A stretch of DNA of 64,000 nt from Veillonella montpellierensis DSM 17217 (GCF_000426745.1 NZ_AUFY01000002.1:95837-159836); one strand, 5' to 3'; counted from the first letter of the stretch, positions 36,773 to 44,081 are shown. Numbers and translations are program-made. Notes: generated by a model not told the origin, from the letters alone.

Positions 36773-36889
36773 TTATCGTTTTGCTTTTCGACGGCGCTTA
36801 CGATTTGAGGGCTTTTCTTTTGGCTTTCTAACTGCTAGCCATATTGTCACTAGTAAAGTTATTAGCCATTCTATATCTGACTTATCCAT
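36773..36889 (-). CDS. 38-residue membrane peptide with polybasic tail
   Basis: Starts MDKSDIEWLITLLVTIWLAV: an acidic N-terminus and a single hydrophobic helix (about 8-20). It then ends in a strongly basic tail, RKPKEKPSNRKRRRKAKR. A full GGGAGGTGAT ribosome-binding site lies just before the ATG, and the promoter at 36920-36948 is directly upstream. Together these argue that it is translated. Similar compositions occur in phage holin-like and type I toxin peptides, but I cannot assign one. Confidence 0.65.
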   Translation of the reverse strand: MDKSDIEWLITLLVTIWLAVRKPKEKPSNRKRRRKAKR

Positions 36890-36919
36890 TTCTATCACCT
36901 CCCTTCACCTTATGCTTTT

Positions 36920-36948
36920 ATTATATACCGTTTTCGGTATATTATCAA
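36920..36948 (-). promoter_or_regulatory. Consensus promoter with palindromic operator in the spacer
   Basis: Minus strand TTGATA (36943-36948), 17-base spacer, TATAAT (36920-36925). A near-perfect 11+11 palindrome centred on ATACCGTTTTCGGTAT (36926-36939 core; arms 36920-36930 and 36935-36945) fills the spacer and touches both hexamers. A repressor bound here would block RNA polymerase. The HTH protein of the cassette is the obvious candidate. Confidence 0.75.
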
Positions 36949-36979
36949 TATTTTTCTTCCTATTTTTACAAAAAAATAA

Positions 36980-37016
36980 AGCCTATCAACCTAGATATAT
37001 TCTAAGTCGATAGGCT
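36980..37016. terminator. Bidirectional terminator inside the element
   Basis: Stem AGCCTATC/GATAGGCT (36980-36987 and 37009-37016) with an A run before and a T run after. It insulates the cassette promoter from the region to the right. Confidence 0.8.
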
Positions 37017-37105
37017 CTTTTTATATTATATTAATCGTTTTAAATCTTGCGACGAATCGTGTGAAATTCGTTATAAACATAAGTAATTGCTACATTTTAA
37101 TCATG

Positions 37106-37255
37106 CTAATTCTTTACAGCAAGATATATAACCGTTCCACCCAATAAAATATTAAGTAGCTTACTTGTTCTACGGTCTTTGTTCGCTCGCTCCAGTTCTT
37201 TCTTTTGCTCGTTCAAGTATACTTCTGCTTTTATTAATGAGTTTTGCGTTATCAT
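37106..37255 (-). CDS. 49-residue peptide with coiled-coil and C-terminal membrane helix (tentative)
   Basis: Reads MITQNSLIKAEVYLNEQKKE then a charged helix and a hydrophobic end (LLNILLGGTVIYLAVKN). The charged-helix-plus-anchor plan is like small phage or plasmid membrane proteins. No convincing ribosome-binding site was found and the frame stays open upstream, so it may be a truncated 3' end of a longer gene cut by the integrase relic. Confidence 0.4.
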   Translation of the reverse strand: MITQNSLIKAEVYLNEQKKELERANKDRRTSKLLNILLGGTVIYLAVKN

Positions 37256-37259
37256 CAAA

Positions 37260-37412
37260 CGGATCGTTGACCACTCAAGTAAGGATAATATTACGCAAGA
37301 GGTTTACACTCATAAAACTGTACAACAATATATTGATGCGGTTAACAGATTACCCCACGGTGAAGCACTCATAAAGGGTGAGCAACGGTTGAGCAACGCT
37401 GACGAAATGTAG
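37260..37412 (+). pseudogene. Tyrosine recombinase (phage integrase) C-terminal remnant
   Basis: The plus strand reads RIVDHSSKDNITQEVYTHKT followed by QQYIDAVNRLP. This matches the end of tyrosine recombinases (LGHSS...T...YTH), including the catalytic Tyr in VYTHKT and the usual short tail. Everything upstream of the HSS motif (the RHTFAT and other catalytic residues) is missing, so it is inactive. It ends 75 bases from the right att-like repeat, the normal place for an integrase gene. Confidence 0.7.
37387..37397. repeat. 11-bp direct repeat near right end (possible integrase arm site)
   Basis: GGTTGAGCAAC, same as 36292-36302, inside the last codons of the integrase remnant. Confidence 0.4.
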
Positions 37413-37440
37413 TGATTTTTGCCAATTTTGAAAAATAAAA

Positions 37441-37470
37441 AAGCCAGTAAACATAAGAGTTTACTGGCTT
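37441..37470 (-). terminator. Terminator of the ferredoxin gene
   Basis: Perfect stem of at least 12 bp (37441-37452 and 37459-37470), followed on the minus strand by TTTTTTATTTTT, 16 bases beyond the ferredoxin stop. If the element model is right, this terminator came with the element. Confidence 0.88.
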
Positions 37471-37485
37471 TCTACGTTTGCGTTC

Positions 37486-37650
37486 TTATTCAGCAGAGAT
37501 AACAGAGCAAGGACAAACAGATTCGCAAGAACCGCAGTCGATGCAAGTGTCATTAATTTCATATTTTGTTTCGCCTTCATTAATAGCACCTACTGGGCAT
37601 ACAGAAGCACAAGAACCACATTTAATACAACCGTCAGCAATAACTCTCAT
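37486..37650 (-). CDS. 2[4Fe-4S] ferredoxin
   Basis: 54-residue clostridial-type electron carrier. Two cluster motifs, CIKCGSCASVCP (Cys8, 11, 14, 18) and CIDCGSCESVCP (Cys36, 39, 42, 46), are complete; an extra Cys48 follows. A GGAGG ribosome-binding site precedes the ATG by about 7 bases. Likely electron carrier between pyruvate oxidation and hydrogenase or other anaerobic enzymes. The last 16 bases overlap the att-like repeat, so the gene's 3' end appears to be an integration target that was restored after integration. Confidence 0.95.
   Translation of the reverse strand: MRVIADGCIKCGSCASVCPVGAINEGETKYEINDTCIDCGSCESVCPCSVISAE
37487..37502. repeat. Putative att core, right copy (within ferredoxin 3' end)
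   Basis: TATTCAGCAGAGATAA, identical to 36228-36243; on the minus strand it encodes the end of the ferredoxin. Confidence 0.65.
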
Positions 37651-37695
37651 GATAATACCTCCAAATATAGAATATAACTTTTTTTATCATTTAAA

Positions 37696-37709
37696 AAGGC
37701 ACCTGCCTT
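37696..37709 (-). promoter_or_regulatory. Small hairpin with T-run in ferredoxin leader
   Basis: Minus strand AAGGC-AGGT-GCCTT followed by TTT lies between the promoter and the ferredoxin start. It looks like a miniature attenuator, or may simply be a 5' stabilising hairpin. Confidence 0.35.
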
Positions 37710-37722
37710 AACTTATGTTCTC

Positions 37723-37751
37723 ATTATTACATGTTTCTATTGGATTGTCAA
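37723..37751 (-). promoter_or_regulatory. Promoter of the ferredoxin gene
   Basis: Minus strand TTGACA (37746-37751), 17-base spacer, AATAAT (37723-37728), about 73 bases upstream of the start codon. The consensus -35 suggests strong expression. Confidence 0.75.
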
Positions 37752-38380
37752 ACAAAAGGATAATAATTATTTATTAAATTTTAGCAATTATAAATCTATA
37801 AAAAGTCATATATTATAAAGACATTTTACCAAATGATAATATAATTCATTTATAATTCTTTGCTAATTTAATAACAATATGTCTTTTCTAGATATTCTCA
37901 ATTTAATATTTTTTTAGCCCTAATATTAATGATTTTATTATCAATTATATCGGTGCTGTGCTATCCTATCTATATATACTATGTGTCCACCATATAACTA
38001 TTACTCTTTCATGAATAAATTCATTACATAACAAACATCATAGATGTTTATACCTCTATTCATTTTATAGTTAAATCATAAATGTTCCATCAGATGTAAT
38101 GGTATTTTGCTCACCCTTTAAAGTTCACTAAAAAATATAAAATACCGATAGAGCTAGTGATTTCCTAGTTCCATCGGCATTTAAAACAACACGTTTTGTC
38201 CTATAACCATTATTCAAAATATGTTAATACTAAGAAGTATAGAGTCCTACGTGATAGAAACTTCTTGTTCTAAAAATAGTATCTACTATATTATGATATT
38301 TTACTCATATAAGTGTGTTTCAACAAATTAAATAGCTATGTAGATGACTAGAATATGGAATGTAGTAACCTAAAATAAAA
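37752..38380. other. AT-rich spacer with one further hairpin
   Basis: No acceptable gene. A 13-base imperfect stem (38145-38157 with 38165-38177), followed by T-rich sequence on the minus strand, could be a second terminator of the carrier operon or the end of an unrecognised small RNA. Confidence 0.5.
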
Positions 38381-38459
38381 GAAATGAGCTCGGTTACATA
38401 CCGAACTCATTTCTAAATAGTAAATGATACTATCTGTCCGAGAAAATCGATACAGATCA
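38381..38459 (-). repeat. Double-hairpin intergenic element, copy 2 (terminator-like)
   Basis: A 14-bp stem (38381-38394 with 38400-38413), whose one plus-strand mismatch becomes a G-U pair in minus-strand RNA, plus a second ATCTGT/ACAGAT hairpin ending near 38459. It matches copy 1 at 36081. It lies 85 bases after the SLC13 carrier stop and probably ends that transcript. Confidence 0.7.
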
Positions 38460-38543
38460 CTATAATTATAGCTTATATCATTAAACAACATATATTATGA
38501 TACGTATAATCTAATATATTATAACCACTTCTATTATATACTT

Positions 38544-39809
38544 TTAAAAGAAAGGCCATACTATTGGAATAACGATTAAACTTACTACGAAACAAACAAG
38601 TATAAGTGGAACACCCGCTTTTACATAGTCCATAAAAGAATATTGACCTGGTCCTAATACAATAGTATTTGGAGGTGTACCAACTGGTGTACCAAACGCA
38701 CAAGATGCAGCAACAGCGATTGCCATTAATACTGCATGAGGATCAGCACCCATGCCTTTTGCAATAGAAATACCAATTGGTGCTAATAAAGCACAAGATG
38801 CTGTATTAGACATAAACTGAGTTAATAAACAAGACAAAATAAACAATACAGCTGTTGCAAATACAGGATTAGGATCACTACCCATAACACTTAGTACAAC
38901 ATCAGCAATCATTTTCCCTGCTCCTGATTTATCCATTGCAGAGGCAACTGGCATCATACCAGCAAATAAGAAAATAGTAACCCAATCAATCGATGCATAA
39001 GCTTGCTTTTCTTTCATACATCCAACTAGTACACAAAGAATCGCCCCTATAACAGCGGCAATATATAATGGCAATAATTCTGCAGCCATACATATAACTA
39101 CAGCTAATAAAATAATGCCAGATAACCACATTTTTTTAGGATCATTGGACACACATTCAGGATCTACTTCTTGCTCAACTTCTACATCACCAGAAATAAT
39201 TTTATTAGGTAAAAACCGCTTACCAATTGTCATCATAAATAAAATGGTAGCAACAGTTAACGGAATACCAATCCATGCGAATTCAAAGAACCCAAATTTT
39301 GTTAAACCTGCTTCACCTAATGCACCGTTTGCAATAATATTTGGTGGTGTACCAACTAAAGTGATGATACCACCAATACTAGCAGCAAAAGCCATTGGCA
39401 TTAATTGACGACTTGCAGAAATATTAGCAGCTGAACAAATGCCGACTACTACTGGCAATAGAGCAGCTGCAGTACCTGTATTTGATAAAACAGAGGACAT
39501 GAGTGCAGTAACAACCATAACTGCAAACATTAATCTGTTTTCACCAGAACCGGCCTTTGAAACAACAAGTGTACCTATTTTTTGTGCTAATCCAGTATAA
39601 AACATAGCACCGCCAATAACAAACATTCCCGCAAATAATACTACAGTACTATTTGATAATCCCGAAAAAACTTGTTTTGCTGGTATAATACCTAATAAGC
39701 CAAGTGCTATAGCTCCGCCTAATGAAGTAATTGCTAATGGAATAATTTCTGTAACAAATAAAACCGCCATGACAGCTAATACAATTAAAGTCTGTTCTGC
39801 CGAACCCAT
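38544..39809 (-). CDS. SLC13/DASS-family sodium-coupled anion carrier
   Basis: Polytopic membrane transporter (421 residues) with two inverted halves. Each half has the SNT substrate/Na motif: LSNTGTAAALLPVVVG (about 108) and MSNTASCALLAPIGIS (about 335), with the paired GTPPN loops (LVGTPPNIIANG, about 150; GTPVGTPPNTIVLG, about 380). Family members import succinate, citrate, sulfate or similar anions with Na+. Its position after the Na+-pumping decarboxylase operon suggests it could use the Na+ gradient made there for dicarboxylate uptake, but the substrate is not proven. Confidence 0.85.
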   Translation of the reverse strand: MGSAEQTLIVLAVMAVLFVTEIIPLAITSLGGAIALGLLGIIPAKQVFSGLSNSTVVLFAGMFVIGGAMFYTGLAQKIGTLVVSKAGSGENRLMFAVMVVTALMSSVLSNTGTAAALLPVVVGICSAANISASRQLMPMAFAASIGGIITLVGTPPNIIANGALGEAGLTKFGFFEFAWIGIPLTVATILFMMTIGKRFLPNKIISGDVEVEQEVDPECVSNDPKKMWLSGIILLAVVICMAAELLPLYIAAVIGAILCVLVGCMKEKQAYASIDWVTIFLFAGMMPVASAMDKSGAGKMIADVVLSVMGSDPNPVFATAVLFILSCLLTQFMSNTASCALLAPIGISIAKGMGADPHAVLMAIAVAASCAFGTPVGTPPNTIVLGPGQYSFMDYVKAGVPLILVCFVVSLIVIPIVWPFF

Positions 39810-39889
39810 ACATCATCATCTCCTAACCGAGAATAAAGATAGTTTATATGATCCAAACATATAACAAGAGATGGCAAAAAAACTATACG

Positions 39890-40183
39890 TTACAAATAAT
39901 AGCATACTACACTGCAACCTACTAGTATTGCAATGCACATACATAACGTGACTAAGATTCCTTCTTTTGTCTTAGGATACCCAAAGAATAAATGTTCACT
40001 AATGATACCTCTCCTGTTAAAAAAAGAATACTTAGTTCGTCGTTGAAACCATTGGAGCTTACGGGACGATCCAATCGTATAGCCCGCCACAAAAAATATA
40101 AGTAGTGAATATAAAGTGCATATTAGAATTTTAATTTCTACTGATAACAATTCAAGCACCTCTTTATATCTCACATCATGCAT
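39890..40183 (-). CDS. Small two-helix membrane protein, unknown
   Basis: 97 residues with hydrophobic segments at about 15-35 and 75-96 joined by a basic loop (RRTKYSFFNRRG). I do not recognise it. A GAGAGG sequence directly precedes the first ATG, so the real start may be the GTG three codons later (40174). Placed between mmdB and the SLC13 gene in the same direction, it could be an accessory subunit of either, or a dispensable small protein. Confidence 0.5.
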   Translation of the reverse strand: MHDVRYKEVLELLSVEIKILICTLYSLLIFFVAGYTIGSSRKLQWFQRRTKYSFFNRRGIISEHLFFGYPKTKEGILVTLCMCIAILVGCSVVCYYL

Positions 40184-40218
40184 CCTCTCATATATATGAT
40201 TGGACTTTAGATTTCTTT

Positions 40219-40263
40219 ATACTATGTACTCTCTATCAATGAAGAATAGAGAATACATAGTAT
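40219..40263 (-). repeat. Long hairpin directly after mmdB
   Basis: 17-base arms (40219-40235 and 40247-40263) with one plus-strand mismatch that becomes G-U in the minus-strand RNA. It begins 10 bases after the mmdB stop and lacks a T-run, so it is more likely a 3'-end stabiliser or processing site than a simple terminator. Confidence 0.7.
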
Positions 40264-40272
40264 TAACACGAA

Positions 40273-41394
40273 TTAATTAGGCATTATCATAGCAAGCATT
40301 GTACCTGCAGCTACTGCAGTCCCAATTACGCCTGCCACATTAGGTCCCATAGCATGCATCAATAAGAAGTTACTAGGATCAGCTTTAGAACCTACAACCT
40401 GTGATACACGTGCTGCCATCGGAACAGCAGATACACCTGCTGAACCAATAAGTGGATTTGTTTTACCACCATCAAATTTGCACATAATCTTACCAAATAT
40501 TACACCTGCTGCTGTACCGCCGATAAATGCAACTAAGCCTAATACAATAATTTCTAATGTTTTTAAATCAATAAAATGTTCAGCATCCATTGTTAAACCA
40601 GTACCTGTTGCCAAGAATATGGTAACAATGTTGATTAATGCATTTTCAGATGTATCTGCTAAACGTTGTGTAACTCCAGATTCACGAAGTAAATTGCCTA
40701 ACATCAAACATCCTAATAAAGAAGTAATTGGTGGTAATAATAAGGAAATAAATATTGTTGATACAATTGGGAATACAATTTTTTCAAAACGAGTTACTTC
40801 ACGTAATTGTTCCATTTTAATTTTACGTTCTGATTCAGTAGTAAGTAGCTTCATAACTGGTGGCTGAATCAATGGAACAAGAGACATATAAGAGTACGCA
40901 GCTACAGCAATTGCACCCAACAATTCTGGTGCCATTTTAGAGGCTAAATAAATAGATGTAGGTCCATCTGCGCCGCCAATAATACCAATAGCACCTGCTT
41001 GTTGTTCAGTAAATCCTACCAACATAGCGCCAGCTAAAGCTATAAAAACACCAAATTGTGCTGCTGCACCTAACAATAATGTCTTAGGATTAGCAATTAA
41101 TGGACCAAAGTCTGTCATTGCTCCTACACCTAAGAAAATCAAAGGAGGGAATATTTCATATTTAATCCCTTGGCTAATTAAGGCCATAACACCTTCTTCA
41201 AAGCCATTACGTGGTAAGTTAGCTAGTATACAACCAAACGCAATAGGACCTAATAATAGTGGTTCAAATTCTTTAGCAAATGCTAAATAAAGTAAAAGTA
41301 AACCAACAACGATCATTGCGAGGTTACCCCATGTGAATGCGATAAAACCACTGTCATTCCACACAGCGTTTAATGCGACCATAAAAGCATCCAT
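40273..41394 (-). CDS. mmdB: Methylmalonyl-CoA decarboxylase beta subunit (Na+ pump)
   Basis: Membrane subunit (373 residues, about nine to eleven helices) that decarboxylates carboxybiotin and pumps Na+ outward. The family motifs [25 protein letters not shown] (in part, about 133-150), with the key aspartate, and the C-terminal [16 protein letters not shown] (about 317) are clear. It belongs to the OadB/GcdB family; the neighbouring mutase, epimerase and mmd genes identify methylmalonyl-CoA as substrate. Last subunit gene of mmdA-D-E-C-B. Confidence 0.95.
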   Translation of the reverse strand: MDAFMVALNAVWNDSGFIAFTWGNLAMIVVGLLLLYLAFAKEFEPLLLGPIAFGCILANLPRNGFEEGVMALISQGIKYEIFPPLIFLGVGAMTDFGPLIANPKTLLLGAAAQFGVFIALAGAMLVGFTEQQAGAIGIIGGADGPTSIYLASKMAPELLGAIAVAAYSYMSLVPLIQPPVMKLLTTESERKIKMEQLREVTRFEKIVFPIVSTIFISLLLPPITSLLGCLMLGNLLRESGVTQRLADTSENALINIVTIFLATGTGLTMDAEHFIDLKTLEIIVLGLVAFIGGTAAGVIFGKIMCKFDGGKTNPLIGSAGVSAVPMAARVSQVVGSKADPSNFLLMHAMGPNVAGVIGTAVAAGTMLAMIMPN

Positions 41395-41418
41395 GTACGT
41401 TCCCCCTATTCCGTTATG

Positions 41419-41446
41419 AGCAAGCTAATAGAACTATCAGCTTGCT
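41419..41446 (-). repeat. Intercistronic hairpin between mmdC and mmdB
   Basis: AGCAAGCT/AGCTTGCT arms (41419-41426 and 41439-41446) with an inner ATAG/CTAT stem. No T-run. It probably affects mRNA processing or the ratio of MmdC to MmdB. Confidence 0.6.
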
Positions 41447-41473
41447 ATAACATAACTAATAACTACTTTGAAA

Positions 41474-41857
41474 TTAACCTAAAACGATTAAATCTTCTCC
41501 TGTAGATACAGTCTGATTAGCAGCTACGCGAACATCAGTTACAGTTGCATCATGAGGAGCATAAATTTCATTTTGCATTTTCATAGCTTCTAATACGCAA
41601 AGCACTTCGCCTTTTTTAACTGCTTGACCAACAGTTACTGCTACGGAAAGAATTTTACCTGGCATTGGGCATTTAACAGTTTCAGCACCTGCTGCTACTG
41701 GTGCTGCAGGTTTAGCTGCTGGAGCTGGTGCAGCTTTTGAAGCTGGTGCAGCTGCTGCTTTTGGGGCTGCAGCTGGAGCTGGTGTAGCTGCTGCTTTTAC
41801 TTCATCTACTACTACATCATAAGTTGTACCATTCACAGTTACATTAAATTGTTTCAT
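41474..41857 (-). CDS. mmdC: Methylmalonyl-CoA decarboxylase biotin carrier (gamma) subunit
   Basis: 127-residue biotin carrier: a short N-terminal domain (about 1-22), an Ala/Pro-rich flexible linker (about 25-60) and a biotinyl domain with VLEAMKMQNEI (about 88-98), whose lysine carries biotin. It swings carboxybiotin from MmdA to MmdB. The GGAGG site lies 9 bases before the ATG. The linker is typical of Veillonella and Propionigenium decarboxylases. Confidence 0.96.
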   Translation of the reverse strand: MKQFNVTVNGTTYDVVVDEVKAAATPAPAAAPKAAAAPASKAAPAPAAKPAAPVAAGAETVKCPMPGKILSVAVTVGQAVKKGEVLCVLEAMKMQNEIYAPHDATVTDVRVAANQTVSTGEDLIVLG

Positions 41858-41942
41858 TTCAAATTCCTCCTACTATAGTAAAACATTAGCATATTTATTT
41901 TTAATAGAGTTATCTATTGCTAACATTATAATATTAAATTAA

Positions 41943-42119
41943 TTAACATCCTCTACCCTTTAATCGACCTTCAAAACGCCAGTTTTGGCTAATGATAGGA
42001 CGAACACAGGCAATTTGATCAGCTGTGTATCCCATTGCTGAAATAGCACCTACGATAACAGCCATTACTTCTTCAGTTGGTTGTTTCGTATTAGCTGAAG
42101 TTGTTGAAGCATTACTCAT
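41943..42119 (-). CDS. mmdE: Methylmalonyl-CoA decarboxylase epsilon subunit
   Basis: 58 residues beginning MSNASTTSANTKQPTEEVMA. The remaining part (VIVGAISAMGYTADQIACV, then RPIISQNWRFEGRLKGRGC) is closely similar to the C-terminal 40 residues of the adjacent MmdD. A GGAG ribosome-binding site precedes the ATG. In Veillonella parvula a small epsilon subunit of about 55 residues stabilises the complex; the position between mmdD and mmdC agrees. It is readily missed by gene callers because of its size. Confidence 0.9.
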   Translation of the reverse strand: MSNASTTSANTKQPTEEVMAVIVGAISAMGYTADQIACVRPIISQNWRFEGRLKGRGC

Positions 42120-42145
42120 ACAAATTCTCCTCCTAGAATGTTTAA

Positions 42146-42469
42146 TCAGTTTCTACCACTGAGTCGACCATCCATACGCCATGTTTTACTAATGATGGGT
42201 CGAATAGATGCGATTTGATGTGAAGAATATCCCATCGCAACAACTGCACCTACAATAGCTGCTATTACCTCTTCATCATTGGTCGTAACGGTTGGAGTCG
42301 CTACACTTGATTCAGAAGATGGAGTGGGAGTTGCCACACTAGTTTTTTTTAATTTTTTTTTTGTTGGATCAATCCAATAAACAATTTGCATCAAAATCCC
42401 TAAAGCAATAAGAACAGCAAATACAACTGTCATGTTAATTGCCATGATCAACCAAGGATTTGTAGTCAT
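42146..42469 (-). CDS. mmdD: Methylmalonyl-CoA decarboxylase delta subunit
   Basis: 107 residues: one N-terminal membrane helix (about 7-32), a Lys-rich stop-transfer, a Ser/Thr/Pro linker (about 43-65) and a soluble C-terminal module (VIAAIVGAVVAMGYSSHQI and RPIISKTWRMDGRLSGRN). It is the OadG-like subunit that holds the complex together. The C-terminal module is duplicated as free-standing MmdE. Located between mmdA and mmdE. Confidence 0.92.
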   Translation of the reverse strand: MTTNPWLIMAINMTVVFAVLIALGILMQIVYWIDPTKKKLKKTSVATPTPSSESSVATPTVTTNDEEVIAAIVGAVVAMGYSSHQIASIRPIISKTWRMDGRLSGRN

Positions 42470-42551
42470 ACTAATCTCCCCTTTCTACGTTCACCTACGA
42501 AGTTCTTCCAAGAATCAGATGATAATATAGTTTAACTAATATAATTTATCA

Positions 42552-44081
42552 TTATAAAGGAATATTACCATGTTTTTTAGGTGCCCGAAGCTCGCGTTTG
42601 CTTGCTAACATTGCTAAAGCATTAATAACTGCTGGGCGTGTTTGCTTAGGTTCGATAACTACATCAACAAACCCACGTTCTGCCGCTTTATAAGGAGTTG
42701 CAAATTCTTCAACGTATTTTGCTGTTTTAGCTTCTTTATCTTCATCGCGTTTAAAGATAATATTAGCTGCACCAGCTGGTCCCATTACAGCGATCTCAGA
42801 TGTTGGCCATGCAAATACTTGATCTGCCCCTAAATCTTGAGAACACATTGCTAAGTAAGAACCACCATATGCTTTACGAGTAATAACTGTAACTTTAGGT
42901 ACAGTCGCTTCAGAATAAGCATATAACATTTTAGCACCATGACGAATAATTCCGCCCCATTCTTGATTAGTACCTGGCAAAAATCCTGGTACATCAACAA
43001 AGTTTACAATTGGAATATTAAAGGCATCACAGAAACGAATGAATCGAGAAGATTTACAAGATGCATTAATGTCAAGGCAACCTGCCATTACACGTGGTTG
43101 GTTTGCAATAATACCTACAGTTTGTCCATCAAAACGAGCAAAGCAAGTGATGATATTTTTTGCAAAATGAGGTTGTACATCATAGTATTCGCCATTATCA
43201 ACTGTTTTTTCAATAACTTCATACATATCATATGGCATGTTAGAGTTATCAGGCAACAATGTATTTAACGATTCTTCTTCACGAGATGGATCATCACCAG
43301 TATCAACAATAGGAGCATCTTCCATATTATTGCTTGGTAAAAATGCTAATAAATAACGAATTTGGTTAATGCAATCGTCTTCATCTTCAGCTGCAAAATG
43401 GGCTACACCAGACACGCTATTATGTGCCATTGCACCGCCTAATGCTTCAGCTGTTACTTCTTCTGCAGTTACTGATTTAATAACCGCTGGTCCTGTAATG
43501 AACATTTGAGAAGTATTTTTTACCATATAGATAAAATCAGTTAATGCTGGAGAGTATACGGCGCCGCCTGCACAAGGCCCCATAATAACTGAAATTTGAG
43601 GAATAACGCCAGAAGCATTCGTATTTTCAAAGAAGATTTTACCATACCCAGCTAGAGCATCTACAGCTTCTTGAATACGTGCTCCACCAGAATCATTAAT
43701 GCCAACTAATGGTGCACCCATTTTCATTGCTAAGCGTTGTACTTTAACGATTTTAGCAGCATGCATTTCACCAAGAGAACCACCTTCAACAGTGAAATCT
43801 TGTGCAAATGCATATACTAGACGGCCATTCACTGTACCATAACCAGTGATAACCCCTTCACCAGGAAGTTCTTTCTTTTCTTGACCAAAATTTACGCAAC
43901 GATGTTTAACAAATTGATCTAATTCCACGAATGAATTATCATCAAAAAGTTTAGCTAAACGTTCACGAGCAGTCATTTTACCTTGGGAATGCTGCTTTGC
44001 AATACGTTTTTCACCGCCACCAGCTTTAACAGCAGTAAGTTTTTCATGCAATAAATCAATTTTTTCTTGAACAGTTGGCAT
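42552..44081 (-). CDS. mmdA: Methylmalonyl-CoA decarboxylase alpha subunit (carboxyltransferase)
   Basis: Transfers the carboxyl group from (S)-methylmalonyl-CoA to biotin on MmdC. The 509-residue protein is an acyl-CoA carboxyltransferase with two crotonase-like halves: GINDSGGARIQEAVDALAGYG (in part, about 125-142) with the first oxyanion-hole glycines, MGPCAGGAVYSPALTDF (about 165), and the second-half KAYGGSYLAMCSQDLGAD (about 405). Length and sequence fit MmdA/PccB. It is followed by the small mmd subunits and preceded by the epimerase gene. Confidence 0.96.
   Translation of the reverse strand: MPTVQEKIDLLHEKLTAVKAGGGEKRIAKQHSQGKMTARERLAKLFDDNSFVELDQFVKHRCVNFGQEKKELPGEGVITGYGTVNGRLVYAFAQDFTVEGGSLGEMHAAKIVKVQRLAMKMGAPLVGINDSGGARIQEAVDALAGYGKIFFENTNASGVIPQISVIMGPCAGGAVYSPALTDFIYMVKNTSQMFITGPAVIKSVTAEEVTAEALGGAMAHNSVSGVAHFAAEDEDDCINQIRYLLAFLPSNNMEDAPIVDTGDDPSREEESLNTLLPDNSNMPYDMYEVIEKTVDNGEYYDVQPHFAKNIITCFARFDGQTVGIIANQPRVMAGCLDINASCKSSRFIRFCDAFNIPIVNFVDVPGFLPGTNQEWGGIIRHGAKMLYAYSEATVPKVTVITRKAYGGSYLAMCSQDLGADQVFAWPTSEIAVMGPAGAANIIFKRDEDKEAKTAKYVEEFATPYKAAERGFVDVVIEPKQTRPAVINALAMLASKRELRAPKKHGNIPL

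Larger units (their letters stand above)
36228..37502. mobile_element. Remnant integrative micro-element bounded by ferredoxin 3'-end direct repeats
   Basis: A 1.27 kb unit flanked by a perfect 16-bp direct repeat (36228-36243 and 37487-37502). The right copy is the last codons and stop of the ferredoxin gene. Immediately inside this end is the C-terminus of a tyrosine recombinase. The interior holds a small HTH gene, three tiny membrane-peptide frames and a consensus promoter with a palindrome. An 11-bp direct repeat (36292, 37387) near each end could be an arm-type integrase site. I infer an attL/attR pair of an element that lost most of its integrase. Confidence 0.6.

Noticed and set aside
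36681..37013. 110-codon plus-strand frame across the element cassette
   Set aside because: Runs antisense to two better-supported small frames and through the promoter-operator and terminator.
37179..37412. Treating the plus-strand frame as a complete 77-residue gene
   Set aside because: Only the portion from about 37260 looks like protein (integrase C-terminus); the start of the frame is antisense to the 49-residue peptide frame and has no ribosome-binding site.
38145..38177. Possible small RNA gene in the ferredoxin-carrier spacer
   Set aside because: One imperfect hairpin with a T-rich flank is better explained as a secondary terminator; no promoter was found for it.
40478..40867. 129-codon plus-strand frame opposite mmdB
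   Set aside because: Shadow of the membrane subunit's reverse complement, no start signals.
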